Numbered from the stretch's first letter, positions 1-12,007 are shown. The stretch: DNA of 64,000 nucleotides from Saturnia japonica (GCA_033032175.1 CM065316.1:776115-840114); one strand, 5' to 3'. The notes: generated by a model from the letters alone, not told the origin. Program-made: numbers and translations.

Positions 1-360
1 CAGACTTTTTTGTAGGTATTTTAATGTCTACAATTTTTTTGTACATTAATTTGATATATCTCTTATGATTTACTCAGCGTAAGACATTTAAGCGCCCGAA
101 TTGATGCACCATGACCAGTTATTTTTATTTGTACAGAACCCTAATTATTTTTCTAAAATAAAAGTAGCCTAAGTTACTTCCTATAAATTCAGCTATCTAC
201 CAGCGAAAGCCCCGTCAAAATCGGTCCAACGCTTTCGGAGATTACCCGGAACAAACAGACAGCCAGACAGACAAAAATTTAAAAAATGAGTGTTTTGTTA
301 TAGGTATCGTAGGTATTTTGACATTACAAACAGATACTACAATTTTATTAATTGTATAGA
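1..360 (-). mobile_element. Helitron-like element, family H1, cut by window start
   Basis: This is the 5' portion of a non-autonomous element seen six more times in the window (6030-6468, 23803-24172, 41573-42033, 51779-53053, 53229-53298, 53607-54113). Read on the - strand it starts TCTATACAATTAATAAAATT directly after an A, the Helitron-type 5' TC next to a host A. The other end, seen in complete copies, is GCACAGCTAG followed by T. It has no coding capacity. The family resembles the Lep1-type Helitrons of Lepidoptera; that name is my recollection and was not checked. Confidence 0.7.
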
Positions 361-640
361 TATAATTTGTCGCTGTCGGTGTCGTCGAGGTCTTTGTCGT
401 GCGTTACCGAATCTCAACTTAAACTCACAGAAAACTTACTCAGACGGTTTCCAATAACAGAAAGTTTTATATAAAATACTTACGGACAATAAACTCGAAG
501 GAAATCATCGAAGATCGTTTCTGTCCTTTTATTAAGACGATTTCAAAGAGATTTTTCGATGTCAAAGAAATAACGAGACACAGGAAGTGAATGGTACAGA
601 CTTTCTTCTTTGAGGATTAAGGAAAATTTATATTAAGGGA
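361..640. other. Unassigned AT-rich spacer
   Basis: There is no convincing reading frame and no repeat shared with the rest of the window. It separates the Helitron-like piece from the inverted RTE fragment. Confidence 0.4.
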
Positions 641-1240
641 GCATAATAAACTAAGACAGCTTTCGAGCGTTCCATGCGACTAATTATACGCAGTCGGCCG
701 CACCAATGTTTTTAACACATTCAACTGTTGGTCGCCCTCCCTGTAATAGAACAAGTTACCGGATTTCATGATTATCGTGTCCTCACCCTCTCTTCGGACT
801 TCTGATAATCCTATAAGATCCCAGTGTAATTTGTCTATTTCCTCTTCCAGCTCGACAATCTTCTCGTGAGTCCTCAGAGTGCGATTATTATATGTTGCCA
901 GAGCCAGTTGTCGTGGGGGTCAGTAGCTTGGAACTCTTCCGGGGATTCTTAGCACCCCCTGCCCCGCCGTTACCATAGCCGCTACCGAAACTAGGAATAG
1001 CGGGGCCGCCGGGGCCTGGTCGTTCTTGCCGTTTTCATAGGGGGGATTTGCCCACACTCGCCACGCTGGGCATGCGGGTTGGCGAGAGCAGATATTGCTT
1101 TTTGTTGTTTGAGTGGGGGATGCTGCTGCCCATCCCCTAGCTTTTTTCCCTTAGTCGGCTTTTACGACATCCACGGGTAGAGATGGAGGGGTTAATTCTA
1201 AGCCGGAACCACCACGGCAACCGGAACTACCACGGCAAGT
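641..1240 (-). mobile_element. RTE-clade LINE, 5' part, inverted
   Basis: Read on the - strand, this stretch gives a GC-richer leader and then the start of an RTE-type apurinic endonuclease. The recognisable peptide runs ATYNNRTLRTHEKIVELEEE, then a segment containing GLSEVRREGED and a stretch ending FYYREGDQQ. This is the usual N-terminal part of lepidopteran RTE endonuclease/reverse transcriptase proteins. The coding part ends, within the element, just where the direct 3' part at 2784-5446 begins (NGVGFIVRKSL). The two pieces therefore look like one RTE insertion whose 5' end was inverted. No intact frame remains. Confidence 0.8.
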
Positions 1241-2150
1241 ATACATGATCATAGTAAACAGTAATTATATAAGATATATAAATACTTTATTAGTCAAATA
1301 AATTAAATAAACAAAAAATAGAGAGTTTCGCAAGGATAGGATTTTTTTCTCTCGTGCCTTGCATTGAATACTCTTAATACTTACTCTAGATGGTACATGG
1401 CGCGAATATAGAAAGATATAGATTTCAAAAATAATTAAATGTGCCTTTGATGCAAGCATTAGATAAAAGAAAATTTCTATCAAAGAAGAAAACCAACTTA
1501 GATGATTTCGAGGTATCCACTTCGTAAATTATTTAGTTATATGAAAAGTCTAAAAGGTATTTATGAAAGCCATTAAGACCATAATACATTGGTTCAAAAA
1601 ACCACTCTATTATAAGGAACCTTAATGGGTTTCATCAAACTTTATATTCTAACATTCAGCTATTAACAAAACCATTATGGATTTTTCTGAGATGGTACTT
1701 TCTCAAGTTCCTGCAAACTCATTATTACATCAAAATTTAATAATTTTGTTAACTCGTAAAGTTAAATTTCTATTAACCAAAAAAAAACATTATACTTGTA
1801 CATTGTACAAGGCAAAGTGACTGGGCCTTCTGGTGGTAAGGACATTGTAATCAAAAAACAACATCGACCATCGATAGATCAACAATCAAACGCCAGTCGC
1901 CACTGTCATGCTAGCTTGGGTAAATATAAACAGATATAAACCGGCAGATACCTTTTGACCATATACATGATTGTCACCAAGCAGTTGACCTGTACAGTCC
2001 TACTATTCCGAAAATATAAACTAAAAAAAATGCATTTAAGAAAAAAAAAATTGTGTTTAATATTCTCCGATTTTAACGGTTTTTTTACCTTCATTGAAGA
2101 GTGTATCGAAAATTCAACAAGAAGGAATTGAAATGACCTTCTCTGTGCCT
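1241..2150. other. Unassigned AT-rich DNA between LINE pieces
   Basis: I see no supported gene. Short open frames here are AT-rich, lack domain signals and look like chance. The stretch lies between the inverted RTE 5' part and an RNase H LINE fragment, so it may be flanking DNA carried in with the latter. Confidence 0.4.
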
Positions 2151-2160
2151 ATGATACGAT

Positions 2161-2783
2161 GTGCTTTCAACAAATATTGTTGCGTCATATGGTGTGAAGA
2201 ACATGATCTTAGCCAACCTTAAAAGTATTGTTGTAAAAAAAAAATTAAACAAATTCACTTTTGATATCGGGGGAAATGAAAAAGCTGACGGTATTGCAAA
2301 ATTAGGATCAACTCAGGGTATATTAAAGAAGGTTAAAGTTGATTATTAGGAAATGACAAATCTTAAGAAAAGTATATTACGAAAAATGGAATGAATATTT
2401 TCATGAAATATGTATAGAAAAGGTATTTGGTATAAGACATTACAACGTCAGCCTCTTCATAAACATTGGTTTAGTGAATATCTTTTAAATCGACATTATA
2501 TAAAGACAGCATTAAGACTTCGGGGCACTATCCATCGGGAAGATTTGCATATCTCACGTGAAAAACAGAGTCACCCAACTCTAGTTTATGTCGAAAGATT
2601 GATGACGTAAATCATTTAGTGATGGAGTATGACAAAAATAGGATTAAAAGGGAGTCACTGATGAATAGTATAAAATTAAACTGTCAAAATATAGGTGTTT
2701 TCACAGCATTTTGGTAGAACCTTGTTCGGATGCGGACAAGATGTTCTATGACTTGGTAGTGCTGTCTCATCAGCGACTCTCCT
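2161..2783 (+). mobile_element. RNase H-bearing LINE fragment, C-terminal end
   Basis: Broken + strand frames encode the end of an RNase H domain (GNEKADGIAKLGS) followed by a tail containing KGIWYKTLQRQPLHKHWF and YIKTALRLRG. The same tail appears at 24886-25200 on the - strand as KGIWYRTIQSEPAPVPWF. Stops and frameshifts separate the pieces. After 2630 degenerate coding continues in shifted frames to about 2783, where RTE sequence resumes. It belongs to an I/R1/Loa-like LINE group with RNase H, judged by motifs only. It appears to sit inside the RTE insertion. Confidence 0.65.
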
Positions 2784-2786
2784 GAT

Positions 2787-3556
2787 ATGATGCTAGTATG
2801 GATTAGTTACAATGGTGTCGGGTTTATCGTCCGGAAGTCTCTCATTAACAACATCGTGACCATCGACAGTGCGTCGAGCAGGGTAGCGTACCTGATACTC
2901 AGAATATCCAAAAGATATTCGTTAAAGGCCATACAGGTTTACGCACCGACCTCGGCACACCCTGATGATGAAGTGGAGGTTTTGTATGAGGACATTAGTA
3001 GGGCCATACATACCTCGAAAACCCACTTCACTATTGTAATGGGAGACTATTGTAACTGTTACTGTTACTGTACTATTGTAACGCAAAGCTGGGCAAAAGA
3101 GATGGTGAAGAGTTGGGAATGGAGCAATTTGGTTATGGGCAACGGAACCCTAGGGGCTAGAAGTTGGCCGATTTTATGGAGAAAGAGAGACTCTTTATGA
3201 TGAACTCTTTCTTCCAGCAGCCACCTCATAGGAAATGGACTTAGATGAGCCCCGATGGTTCCACGAAAAATGAGATAGACTTCATCATGACCACGAAGAG
3301 ACAAATATTCAATGATGTCACTGTGATTCACAGAGTGAAAACCGGCAGTGATCACCGAATGGTTAGAGGCACATTGAATATCAATCTAAAAATAGAAAGG
3401 TCTCGCCTGATGAAGTCTACGCTCCGACCCTCTAATGCTCAACTCCAAAACCCCGAGAGCTTTCAACTCGAATTGAAAAACCAATTCGATTGGCTAGATA
3501 GTTGCGTCTCCGTAGATGATATTAGTAATAGGCTGGTAGAAAAAAACTCACCGTAG
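2787..3556 (+). pseudogene. RTE endonuclease domain, frameshifted
   Basis: Two successive + strand frames carry the apurinic-type endonuclease. The first has NGVGFIVRKSLINN and VYAPTS followed by IVMGDY, matching the substrate-binding and Asp-containing blocks. The second (from about 3245) has NEIDFI and then SDHRMVRG, the terminal Asp-His catalytic block. A TGTTAC-rich slippage stretch near 3055-3080 coincides with loss of frame, and a TAG interrupts near 3242. In a live element this domain nicks target DNA. Here it cannot give a full protein. Confidence 0.8.
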
Positions 3557-3596
3557 CAATAGGGCTCAAAAGATATCAGATCAAACCCGAAAACTC

Positions 3597-5428
3597 ATGG
3601 CGGATCGGCGTGGTATAGCGCTACAGTCTTCCGATGACGCTAAGTCCTATAGGCTGCTCAATAGATCTATTCATAAATCCTTGCGACACGATGTCCGGTC
3701 TTACAATACCAAAAGTATTAAAGAGACGATAGAGCGGAATAAAGGCTCCAAAGTGTTCGCAAGGAATGCATCTATTGGGCAGAGCCAGTTGACGAAGCTG
3801 AAAATGGATGATGGCAGCGTAGCGTCCACCAAGCCAGAGGTATTAAGGGAGATCGAAAGGTTCTATGGGCAGTTATATATCTCGTCAACTAAGCCTGTTA
3901 CCAGCCCGGCTAAAGATCCGAGAGCCGGGCTAACCCGACACTATACCGAAGATATCCCCGACATCAGCCTGTACGAGATTAGGATGGCCCTTAAGCAGCT
4001 TAAGAACAACAAGGCGCCGGGTGATGACGGAATTACATCAGAGCTCCTTAAAGCGGGTGGAACACCGGTACTTAAGGTCCTGCAGAAGCTCTTTAATTCC
4101 ACTATACTCGAGGGTAAAACGCCGGAAACGTGGGGCGGCAGCGTGGTGGTCCTGTTCTTCAAGAAAGGTGATAAAACCTTATTGAAGAACTATCGGCCCA
4201 TCTCGTTGCTGAGCTATGTTTATAAGCTGTTTTCGAGGGTCATCACGAATCGTCTCGAGCACAAGTTTGATGACTTCCAGCCTCTCGAACAAGCCGATTT
4301 TCGAAAAGGCTTTAGCACCGTAGACCACATCTATACGCTGCGGCAGATTATACAGAAGACTGAGGAGTATAATCTGCCTTTATGCTTAGTGTTCGTGGAC
4401 TACGAAAAAGCCTTTGATTCGGTCGAAGCCTGGGCAGTGTTGCAGTCTCTCCAGCGGTGCCGTATTGACTATCGATATATCGAAGTGTTGAAGTACTTGT
4501 ACAACAACGCCACCATATCGGTCCGAGTACAGGAGCAGTGCACGAAGGCAATTCCTTTGAGAAGAGGCGTTAGACAGGGAGACGTAGTATCTCCGAAACT
4601 GTTTACCGCCGCTCTAGAGGACGCCTTCAATCTCCTGGAATGGCAAGGACTCGGCATCAATGTCAATGGCGAGTACATCACTCACCTTCGATTTGCTGAC
4701 GACATCGTAGTCATGGCAGAATCGCTGGAAGATCTTGGCACAATGCTCGATGGCCTCGATAAAGTTTCTCAACAGGTGGGCCTTAAAATGAACATGGACA
4801 AGACGAAAATCATGTCAAATGTCCATGTGGTGCCCACCCCAGTATCAGTTGGGAACTCTTGTCTAGAAGTTGTTGAAGAATATGTCTACCTGGGACAAAC
4901 AGTCCAGTTAGGTAGGTCCAACTTTGAAAAAGAGGTCAGTTGACGATTCCAACTCGGCTGGGCAGCGTTCGGGAAACTGCGCGACGTCTTCTCGTCTTTG
5001 ACCAGTGTGTTTTGCCAGTGATGACATACGGCACAGAGACATGGTCACTCACTGTGGGCCTCATAAGAAAGCTCAAGGTCGCTCAGCGAGCTATGGAGAG
5101 GGCTATGCTTGGTGTTTCTCTACGAGATCGAATCAGAAATGAGGAGATCCGTAGACAAACTAAGGTAACCGACATAGCCAAAAGGATTAGTAAGTTGAAG
5201 TGGCAGTGGGCGGGGCACATAGTTCGGAGAACTGACGGCCGTTAGGGCAGAAAGGTTCTGGAGTGGAGACCACGCACCGGAAAGCGCGGCGTAGGACGGC
5301 CCCCCACTAGATGGAAAGACGACATAATAAAGGTCGCTGGGAGCCGTTGGGTGCAGGCCGCACAAGATCGGTCGCTCTGGAGATCTATGGGGGAGGCCTA
5401 TGTTCAGCAGTGGACGTCCTGCGGCTGA
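3597..5428 (+). pseudogene. RTE reverse transcriptase and tail, truncated by stops
   Basis: A 448-residue open stretch (3597-4943) covers the reverse transcriptase: LKNNKAPGDDGITSELLK, YRPISLLSYVYKLFSRV, LVFVDYEKAFDSV, RRGVRQGDVVSPKLF and the catalytic LRFADDIVVM, in the usual order. A TGA at about 4943 and a frameshift near 5000 move the tail to another frame (4940-5245, with QCVLPVMTYGTETWSL). A TAG near 5243 then interrupts the final segment, which ends SLWRSMGEAYVQQWTSCG just before 5428. The product would be an RNA-dependent DNA polymerase; the breaks make it a relic. Confidence 0.88.
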
Positions 5429-5446
5429 AATGATGATGATGATCAT

Positions 5447-6029
5447 TCATGTGAAAGGGAAGGGAATTTAACAATAATGCTCAGTATTTTACAAGTGGCT
5501 TACTTTTGAGGTAATCTATATAACTACATACAATGTTACTAGATATGTTACGGTATTGATGAATATGCAGACAGGATGCGCTAATACCCACTATCAATGC
5601 GTTATTAGGAGATTACTAAGAGATTTACGGCTGTCTAGCCGTAGCTTAAATTTACTGTCTCTCCTATAGATATACCATTTATCGCTATTACGTTTCTTTA
5701 GGCAGGATTAGTAATATGAAATGGTAAGGGGCACATATTGACGATGAAAATGTAACAAAATCTAAGAACGTCAAAAGTTATATGGTCACAATTAGACATT
5801 ATATAATTTATCCCAACAAAAACATTTTTTTTTTCTCTTTATTTTAGGCTTAGTCCCTTGAGCGACTATGTTGCCTATGTAATTTAAACTTCACAAGAAA
5901 ATTTCCAAACAACATAAAAACTACTATTAATAATTACTTAATATAATTTTAAATAGTTCTCTAGCAAAAGAAGACGAAGGGTCGGCCAAAATGGAATTAT
6001 ATATACCAATGTGGAACGAACCAGAAGCA
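5447..6029. other. Unassigned AT-rich flank
   Basis: This is AT-rich DNA downstream of the RTE tail. I see no supported gene and no repeat shared within the window. Confidence 0.35.
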
Positions 6030-6468
6030 TTAAGTTTAAAAATGTCTGTTTGTAATGTCAAAATAACAGTTTTTTTACTAAATGCATATGAAAGTATATA
6101 CGAAAAACCTATAACAAAAAACCTATTTTTAAAATTTTTGTCTGTCTTTTTGTTCCGGGTAATCTCCGAAACAGTTGGATCGATTTTGACGGGACTTTCA
6201 CTGACTGATAGCTGATGTTATAGAGAGTAACTTAAGCTACTTTATTTTAAAAAAGTTTTCAAAAACAGGTTATGGTGAATCAATTCGGGCGCTTAAATGG
6301 CTTACACTGAGTAAACCATAAGAGATATAGCAAACGAATGTACTAGATAATTGTAGGCATTAAAAAGACCTACAAAAATTAACACCCACAATAAACATTT
6401 TTGTCGTTAAAACAGCTGGGAGCGGGGCATTCTGTAGTCCACGTGAGCGAAGCCACGGGCACAGCTAG
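6030..6468 (+). mobile_element. Helitron-like element, family H1
   Basis: This is a nearly full copy of the family also seen at 53607-54113. The 5' end is worn. The 3' end reads GGGCACAGCTAG followed by T, the CTRR-type Helitron terminus next to a host T. A GC-rich segment (CACGTGAGCGAAGCC) precedes the end. It is non-coding. Confidence 0.7.
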
Positions 6469-8113
6469 TTTCAAATATAATGCGAGTAATTATTTCATCC
6501 CGTAATGAACATAGGTAGGTACCTACAGAAAATCAACGCTATCTGAACAAATTTTGTATTCACTCACCTTTGTAGTTCTGTACTATAACCTCACATTTTG
6601 TTATTAGTCAATTCTGATGAGGTTTGAAGTTGCAATACAGTTTCTCCCTTTCCTCTAGATCGCTTTAACTTTTATTTTAGACCAATTTAAATGGATTTAT
6701 TCAAATGGCAGTGCACTTTTTAACCGCTGTATCCCTCTTCATGGCTATCGGGACTTTACATACTCCGCTCTAAGCTCTATCGCAGTATATTTGAGTTTGG
6801 AGTGGGCGTATCAACGCAATCGTTTTTCCTAAAGTTTTATTTTTATCGAAGTTATAGAATTTGTTGGAAATGAATTTGGATTCTTTGACAGTTAACCCTG
6901 GTGTACTGGATGGTTAATTATTAAATATACTGTATTACGATATGAATTCTTTTTATAATGAATAAATTGCATTATTTTATGAATGATACAGCAGCTACTT
7001 TTCAGTCAAAGATCATATCTCTAGTGTCCTAAGTACTTTCAGTAGTTAAAATGCGTATGAAACTTTAAAAAAAATATATTTTAAAACTAGCAATCTCCAC
7101 GACTTCTTTTGGCGTTAATCTATACTAATATTAAAATATCCACCTCTCAACGACAATAAAATAGTGCTTTAAGAAGTTGAAAGTACCTCGTTTACCTTAA
7201 TTTCAATATATTGTTAGATATTTATAACTCCAGACTTGTAAAAATACGTATTTAACCCATCCACATTGCCTCTATACGATTTACTCAACTCTTTCACACT
7301 AGTTAGTTAAGTTCCGAGAGCGGTTCCGGGGATTAAAAAAAAATAAATACAACTTATTCTTAAGAAGCTTTACTGAAGAATAATTTACAATGGTATTAAG
7401 CTTTTATATGTAATCTCTTATTTTCTAAACATCAGGTGCTTGTCACCAATTCGTAGACAAAAAAAATGCAACGTTAACATCTTTAACTGATGTACTAATT
7501 AGCAAGACGTAATAAGAGAGGTACAAATTGCATAACTAGTTTTTAATGCCTAAGTTATGATTTTGATTCCATATGGAACAACACTGTTTTCAAAAGTGAG
7601 CAACGTATTGTGCATGCAAGAGGTCATTTCAACCTCCTTAAACTTGTATAGATAAAGTAATTGCGGTAACTAAGTTTTTTGCTTCAAACATAACTCTGCG
7701 ATATAATATAAACAAACAAACGTCAACAAAACCGGGCAAATATTCTGGCATCTGTGCCAAATCGGATTAAATGTGTGACTGCTTAGGGTGCACTTACCGG
7801 GCGGATAATGAAGACGGGTGTATTGTTCAAATTGATTGGGTTTAACTAAACAATTGTGTTAAGTAAGAAATCCCATCCCGCAACAATGTTTAGGGGCAAT
7901 TCACGGTTTAGTTTAAGCGGAACTCACTTTCTTAAATAACTTTTACTTCAGAATAAAATGTATAGTAAGTAATTCACATGAATCTTTCCTTATATCCAAT
8001 TACTGTGTTTGGGATAAATACGGCACATTAACTGTTATTTGTGATACGTTTTACAGTACTGCATATACAACATTACCATTAAATAGATACAAGACATTTT
8101 TTTGCAAAAAATA
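6469..8113. other. Unassigned AT-rich DNA, 1.6 kb
   Basis: I read both strands and found no domain, no splice-linked frames and no repeat matching elsewhere in the window. Confidence 0.4.
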
Positions 8114-8325
8114 AAACCAACATAATGATTTTCAAAAGTTCCCTGGTGTATCTACAAAGTTGAAAATCCAATGCTAATGAAATTAAACTATCAAACGAAA
8201 AACGAACCATCCAAATCGGTTTACAAACAAAGAAGTTATGGCTGAACATGCATTTAAAAAAAATGCATTCGAATTGAGTAGTCTCAGTCTTTTTTTAAGC
8301 TGGTAAAAAAAGGCGCAAAGGTATT
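8114..8325 (+). repeat. MITE-like repeat, family M1
   Basis: This is one of three diverged copies (also 9962-10175 and 33807-34018) of a non-coding repeat of about 210 bp. Shared blocks are an ACTTCAATGATTTT-like start, AGTTCCTTGGTGTA, an ATCCAAATCGGTT block, AACAAAGAAGTTAT and a CATTCGAATTGAGTA block. The ends of the better copies are inverted (AACCAACTTCAA against TTGAAGTTGATT), which suggests a terminal-inverted-repeat DNA transposon derivative. Confidence 0.55.
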
Positions 8326-9079
8326 GCTGTTTTACATATTACTGCTTAATTTATGGAAAGTCGAAAACTACTTGCAGAAATAATAAAGGTCCCATCGTAA
8401 GTCTCCATGGATTATCATGTTTCTTAATAATTATATTCATTTTTTGTTCTCAAATTATATAATTCAAAGTCGCTTACTTCAAAAGGTTATGCACTACATA
8501 ACAATATTCTGTGAGACAACAGATTATTTTAGCCTATAGGTACCTAACCAATAAAATCTCTGCTTGATAAAAAATAGTTTTTCGGTTTAATATAAAAAGT
8601 AACGTCTTTTATTTGAAACTACAGACAATGGACTTTATTAAGAGATTTTCTTCTTTTTTGAAGAGTCTGACTGAAGTAAGAGTCATTGTATCACAATTAG
8701 CGACAGAGCTTGACCTAATACTATTCTAGTAAAGAATAGTTGATGTAGATGAAATAAAAGGTCTTTAGTACTTATGTAATAATAATTATTATTTTAGAAA
8801 AAAAAAATTGCGTAATAATTGGTTACCTCAAATAAACATTAAGTAAATAAATTACATCTATTAATATTACTCAGATGAATCGAAATGAGTACCTAATTGG
8901 GAGATGTGGGTACAGATAAATGTCTTTGAAGGATTCTCTCTACTGGTGGATCACCTCCACCCTGCAGAAGATCGCAGCCAAATAACCTTGTATTGTGTTC
9001 CAGCGGTGAGTAGAGTTTCTAGAATTCGTTGGAGTAGGGGGCTCAAGATCAATAACGTGCTATTAATACCTCTGGTATT
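8326..9079. other. Unassigned AT-rich DNA
   Basis: I see no supported gene or repeat. A short frame at 8904-9092 has no recognisable domain. Confidence 0.35.
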
Positions 9080-9330
9080 ACAGACTCCATAGGCTACTGT
9101 AAATGCTTACTATCAGACGAAAAGTACGTTTGTTTACCACCTTAATTGTATTTAAACAACATAAACATAACACACAATCACGCCTGTATTTTCCGAATGG
9201 TTAGGCAGAGGTGTATTCATGTACACCCACAGTTCGTCGGGTACTCCAAGCGCCCATGGGCGACGGTAACCGCTTATTATCAGGCGGGCCGTATGCTTGT
9301 TTTCCACCTTAGTTGTAAAAAATATATATA
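9080..9330 (-). repeat. Composite of SINE and LINE 3' fragments
   Basis: Positions about 9168-9245 match the 3' half of the SINE-like element at 63762-64000 (shared block: CACGCCTGTATT, then TTAGGCAGAGGTGTA and TGTACACCCACAGTTCG). Flanking parts contain a TTATCAGGCGG / TTTTCCACCTTAG pattern like the 3' UTR of the Jockey-like LINE at 14541-15160. It looks like old debris with no coding content. Confidence 0.5.
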
Positions 9331-9961
9331 GACGTTGCGACAGTGGTCATTTTCGTAATACAGAGCTCATATAATGTCACATACGTCAACGGACAACTTC
9401 CTTAGTGCGGAACAGCGCATCTAGTAAAATGTAGAATTTATTGCTTAAAACAAAGCCAATTGAAAATTTCCAAAGTAACCTTTGCTATAACGAAGTTAAG
9501 ATAAAACCATTATGTCGGTATCAGCGGATTTTTTCACAAACAAGCGACTCCAATTAACAAGGTTCGCCTTTTTTAAATGTGAAAGGCTGAAATGGCTCGG
9601 TGGCGGGTCAGCAGAAAGCCTGGACGAAGTTTTTGCTCTTTGAAAAAACGCTTAAAGGGTTGCTTTGATACGTGGCACAAGCAGTAAGAGGTAGCGGGCA
9701 CTACCTACATAATACGTCGATTTGGTTTACGAAGACAGTTGTGCCAATTCTTATTGAAGTAGATTTCTAAGTCTGAAGACATCTTGATGTTATACATTTC
9801 GAAATCTACGCAATAAACATTTGTCAAACCTAAAAAAAAATTATAATTAAGATTTAACAGATTTACACTTATTTTAAGATACTTTGGTTCATCTTTAGCA
9901 GATATCCCCACACATCTGGATACGTGTCTAGACACATTTTTAATTTTCTATTATTTTACTA

Positions 9962-10175
9962 ACCGATCTCAACAAAAGAGGGGGAGTTACTCAATTCAAA
10001 TTTATGGATATTATATAACTTCTTTGTTTATGAGCCGATTTAACTTATTTATTTTTTTGTTGGATAGGGGATACCTCAAGGTTGTTTTAGTTTTAATTTC
10101 ATTGGCATTGGACTTTCAACTTTCAAGATACACAAGGGAACTTTAGAAAATTTTTGAAGTTGTTTTTCTTCTTTA
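9962..10175 (-). repeat. MITE-like repeat, family M1
   Basis: This is an inverted-orientation copy of the repeat at 8114-8325, with the blocks in reverse order: an AACTCAATTCAAATTT-like block, ATAACTTCTTTGTTTATGAG, GGATAGGGGATACCT, and a final TTTGAAGTTGTTTTT end. It is non-coding. Confidence 0.55.
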
Positions 10176-10500
10176 TTAAATCTTGTATTGTTAATATTTA
10201 GTTATGATAGTTTAAGCTCGATGATGAACAAATAAAAAAAAATGCAATAAAAAGGTTTTAACTTAAACTAGAAGCAAATCATAAATTCTCCTATATTTTT
10301 TTAAACACCGTACTGTAGGCCCTCTGCTACGTTGCGGATAAATTCAACAAAATTTTTCATATTTACTTGCAAAGCGGATTTATTTCCTTAAAAAGGCAAC
10401 CTTAGTCTCGTATTTACTTTCTAAAAACAAATTCAGAATTATTTTAAGTTATTCTTTTAATATTTATTTATTTTTATACTATCAATTCCCGCAGCTTAGC
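10176..10500. other. Unassigned AT-rich DNA
   Basis: I see nothing recognisable here. The stretch ends in a pyrimidine-containing tract and CAG just before the small frame at 10501. Confidence 0.35.
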
Positions 10501-10773
10501 ATGCGTTTATTACGCAGAAATTATTTACATCTCGTAATTTTATTTTTACTCATGTTAATGACAAATTATTCATATAGTCTATCAATTGAGGGTTGCTCAC
10601 GTTCGTTGGTTTTGACACACAAAAAAGGATATATTGTTGACTGCTTTACACGTCTTTACTTACCCCGAGAATATAACAGAATGAGGACAATAAATGTTTT
10701 CAAAAACCCGAAGTATACATGTATTTATCTATCAAATTATCTTAACATGGCAATAAACAAATTACTTGAATAA
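10501..10773 (+). CDS. Possible small secreted protein, unrecognised
   Basis: This 90-residue frame begins MRLLRRNYLHLVILFLLMLM, a charged start and a long hydrophobic run that would suit a signal peptide, with possible cleavage near SYS-LS. The rest is basic, has three cysteines and matches nothing I know. A CCCGCAG just upstream could be a splice acceptor. Against it: it is short, the region is AT-rich (which favours hydrophobic chance frames), and there is no second copy or clear promoter. I include it only as a candidate. Confidence 0.15.
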   Translation: MRLLRRNYLHLVILFLLMLMTNYSYSLSIEGCSRSLVLTHKKGYIVDCFTRLYLPREYNRMRTINVFKNPKYTCIYLSNYLNMAINKLLE

Positions 10774-10845
10774 AATACCATAAACTTTCGCTACCGGACG
10801 AAAGTTATAAAATGATTAAATTCTTTCTTTATTTTTATAAGTACA

Positions 10846-11505
10846 CTAGCTTTGCCCCACGGTTTTATCCATGTTAATTTTATCCGACGAACACCGCACC
10901 GCCAATGCACCCGTAGCTGTCCACAAGTACAAATATATTTTAATTTTCCATTATCTCTTAAACTATGCTTTCAAGTAACATGCTATATAAATGACAAAAT
11001 TTAACTTCATAAAATTCTCTTTATGGTGAAATAACTTTTGTTGATAAGGATTAATATGCCGTACCTAGAAACGATGCTCATATATAGATTTTTAAACAAC
11101 AACAAAAAAAATCGCAAAATAACTTATAGTGGCTAATGTATAAAAGATAGGCATATAGTGTCGCGTATTTTTTCATATATATACTAAGGACTATTATTTT
11201 TTTTTAATATTGTATTTCAGTTTCATTAACCATTATGCCAGCGCACGCGGTTAAAACAGTTCGGGAGGGCTTCCACTTCCGACTTACTTAACAAAAATCA
11301 ATATTTAAAGCTTGCTGAGAGCTGTAGCCTTTCTTTTATAACTTATACTACTTACTTCTCGTGAGTCATCATATATAAAAAATATATAAGTATATATCAT
11401 ATATTTAAAAAATTCGAATCCGACCAGTAGTTCCAGAGATTAGCGTGCTTAAACAAACAAACAAGATAACTTTTTATATCACAGTAAATTATATTTAATA
11501 AGTAT
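10846..11505 (-). mobile_element. Helitron-like element, family H3
   Basis: It begins CTAGCTTTGCCCCACGG and shares a collinear non-coding body with 49782-50345. Shared blocks are CCACGGTTTTAT, CATGTTAATTTTAT, AACACCGCA, AACTATG, a GCGCACGCGGTTAAA-like block, CAGTTCGGGAG and CAAAAATCAATATT. The CTAG end suggests a Helitron derivative. The far boundary is approximate because of AT-rich decay. Confidence 0.5.
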
Positions 11506-11854
11506 ATATAAAACACCAGTATCTATATGTATTTTTGTGTATTCAATTATGTTTTAGCTTTTACTAAGTAATTATGATTCAACTATTTCTTATAAATTAT
11601 TAAATGTGTTATTTTTAGTTCCTAATTTTCTGATAAACATACTATATAAAGGACACTCATCACGAATATTATATATAAAAAAGCTTTGGTTTATCTGTGT
11701 GTATATCAAGATTTAATTCAAAATCAGATTGACTGATTTTTATGGGATTCTATACACGGGAAATTTATGTAAATGTTCAAAAGATAGGCTTAGAAATCTT
11801 AATTTGTCTTATTAATTTCTGACTGGTTTTGTAAAAATATTGAACATGGCAAAT
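11506..11854. other. Unassigned AT-rich DNA
   Basis: This stretch separates the Helitron-like copy from the outer edge of the left inverted-repeat arm. No gene or repeat is recognised. Confidence 0.35.
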
Positions 11855-12007
11855 ATATCATATATCAGTATCATTTTATAATCTCAGTCAATAAAAAAAT
11901 AATAATGCAATTGCTTTACAACTGGATTTCCCTTCGATAAGAATTATGAATGGCTGCCGAGTCGTAAAAGTGATAGCGTATTAAAAACATATTCCAACGT
12001 TTGAGAG

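Larger units (their letters stand above)
2784..5446 (+). mobile_element. RTE-clade LINE, 3' part (degenerate)
   Basis: This segment holds the rest of the endonuclease, the reverse transcriptase and the C-terminal tail of an RTE-type LINE, ending in a short ATG-repeat tail (about 5430-5442) typical of RTE 3' ends. The coding frame is broken several times, so it is not autonomous. Its beginning matches the break of the inverted 5' part at 641-1240. A related RTE scrap lies at 62590-62940. Confidence 0.85.

Noticed and set aside
2410..2610. 66-codon frame as a host gene
   Set aside because: It matches the RNase H LINE tail found again at 24886-25200, so it is transposon debris.
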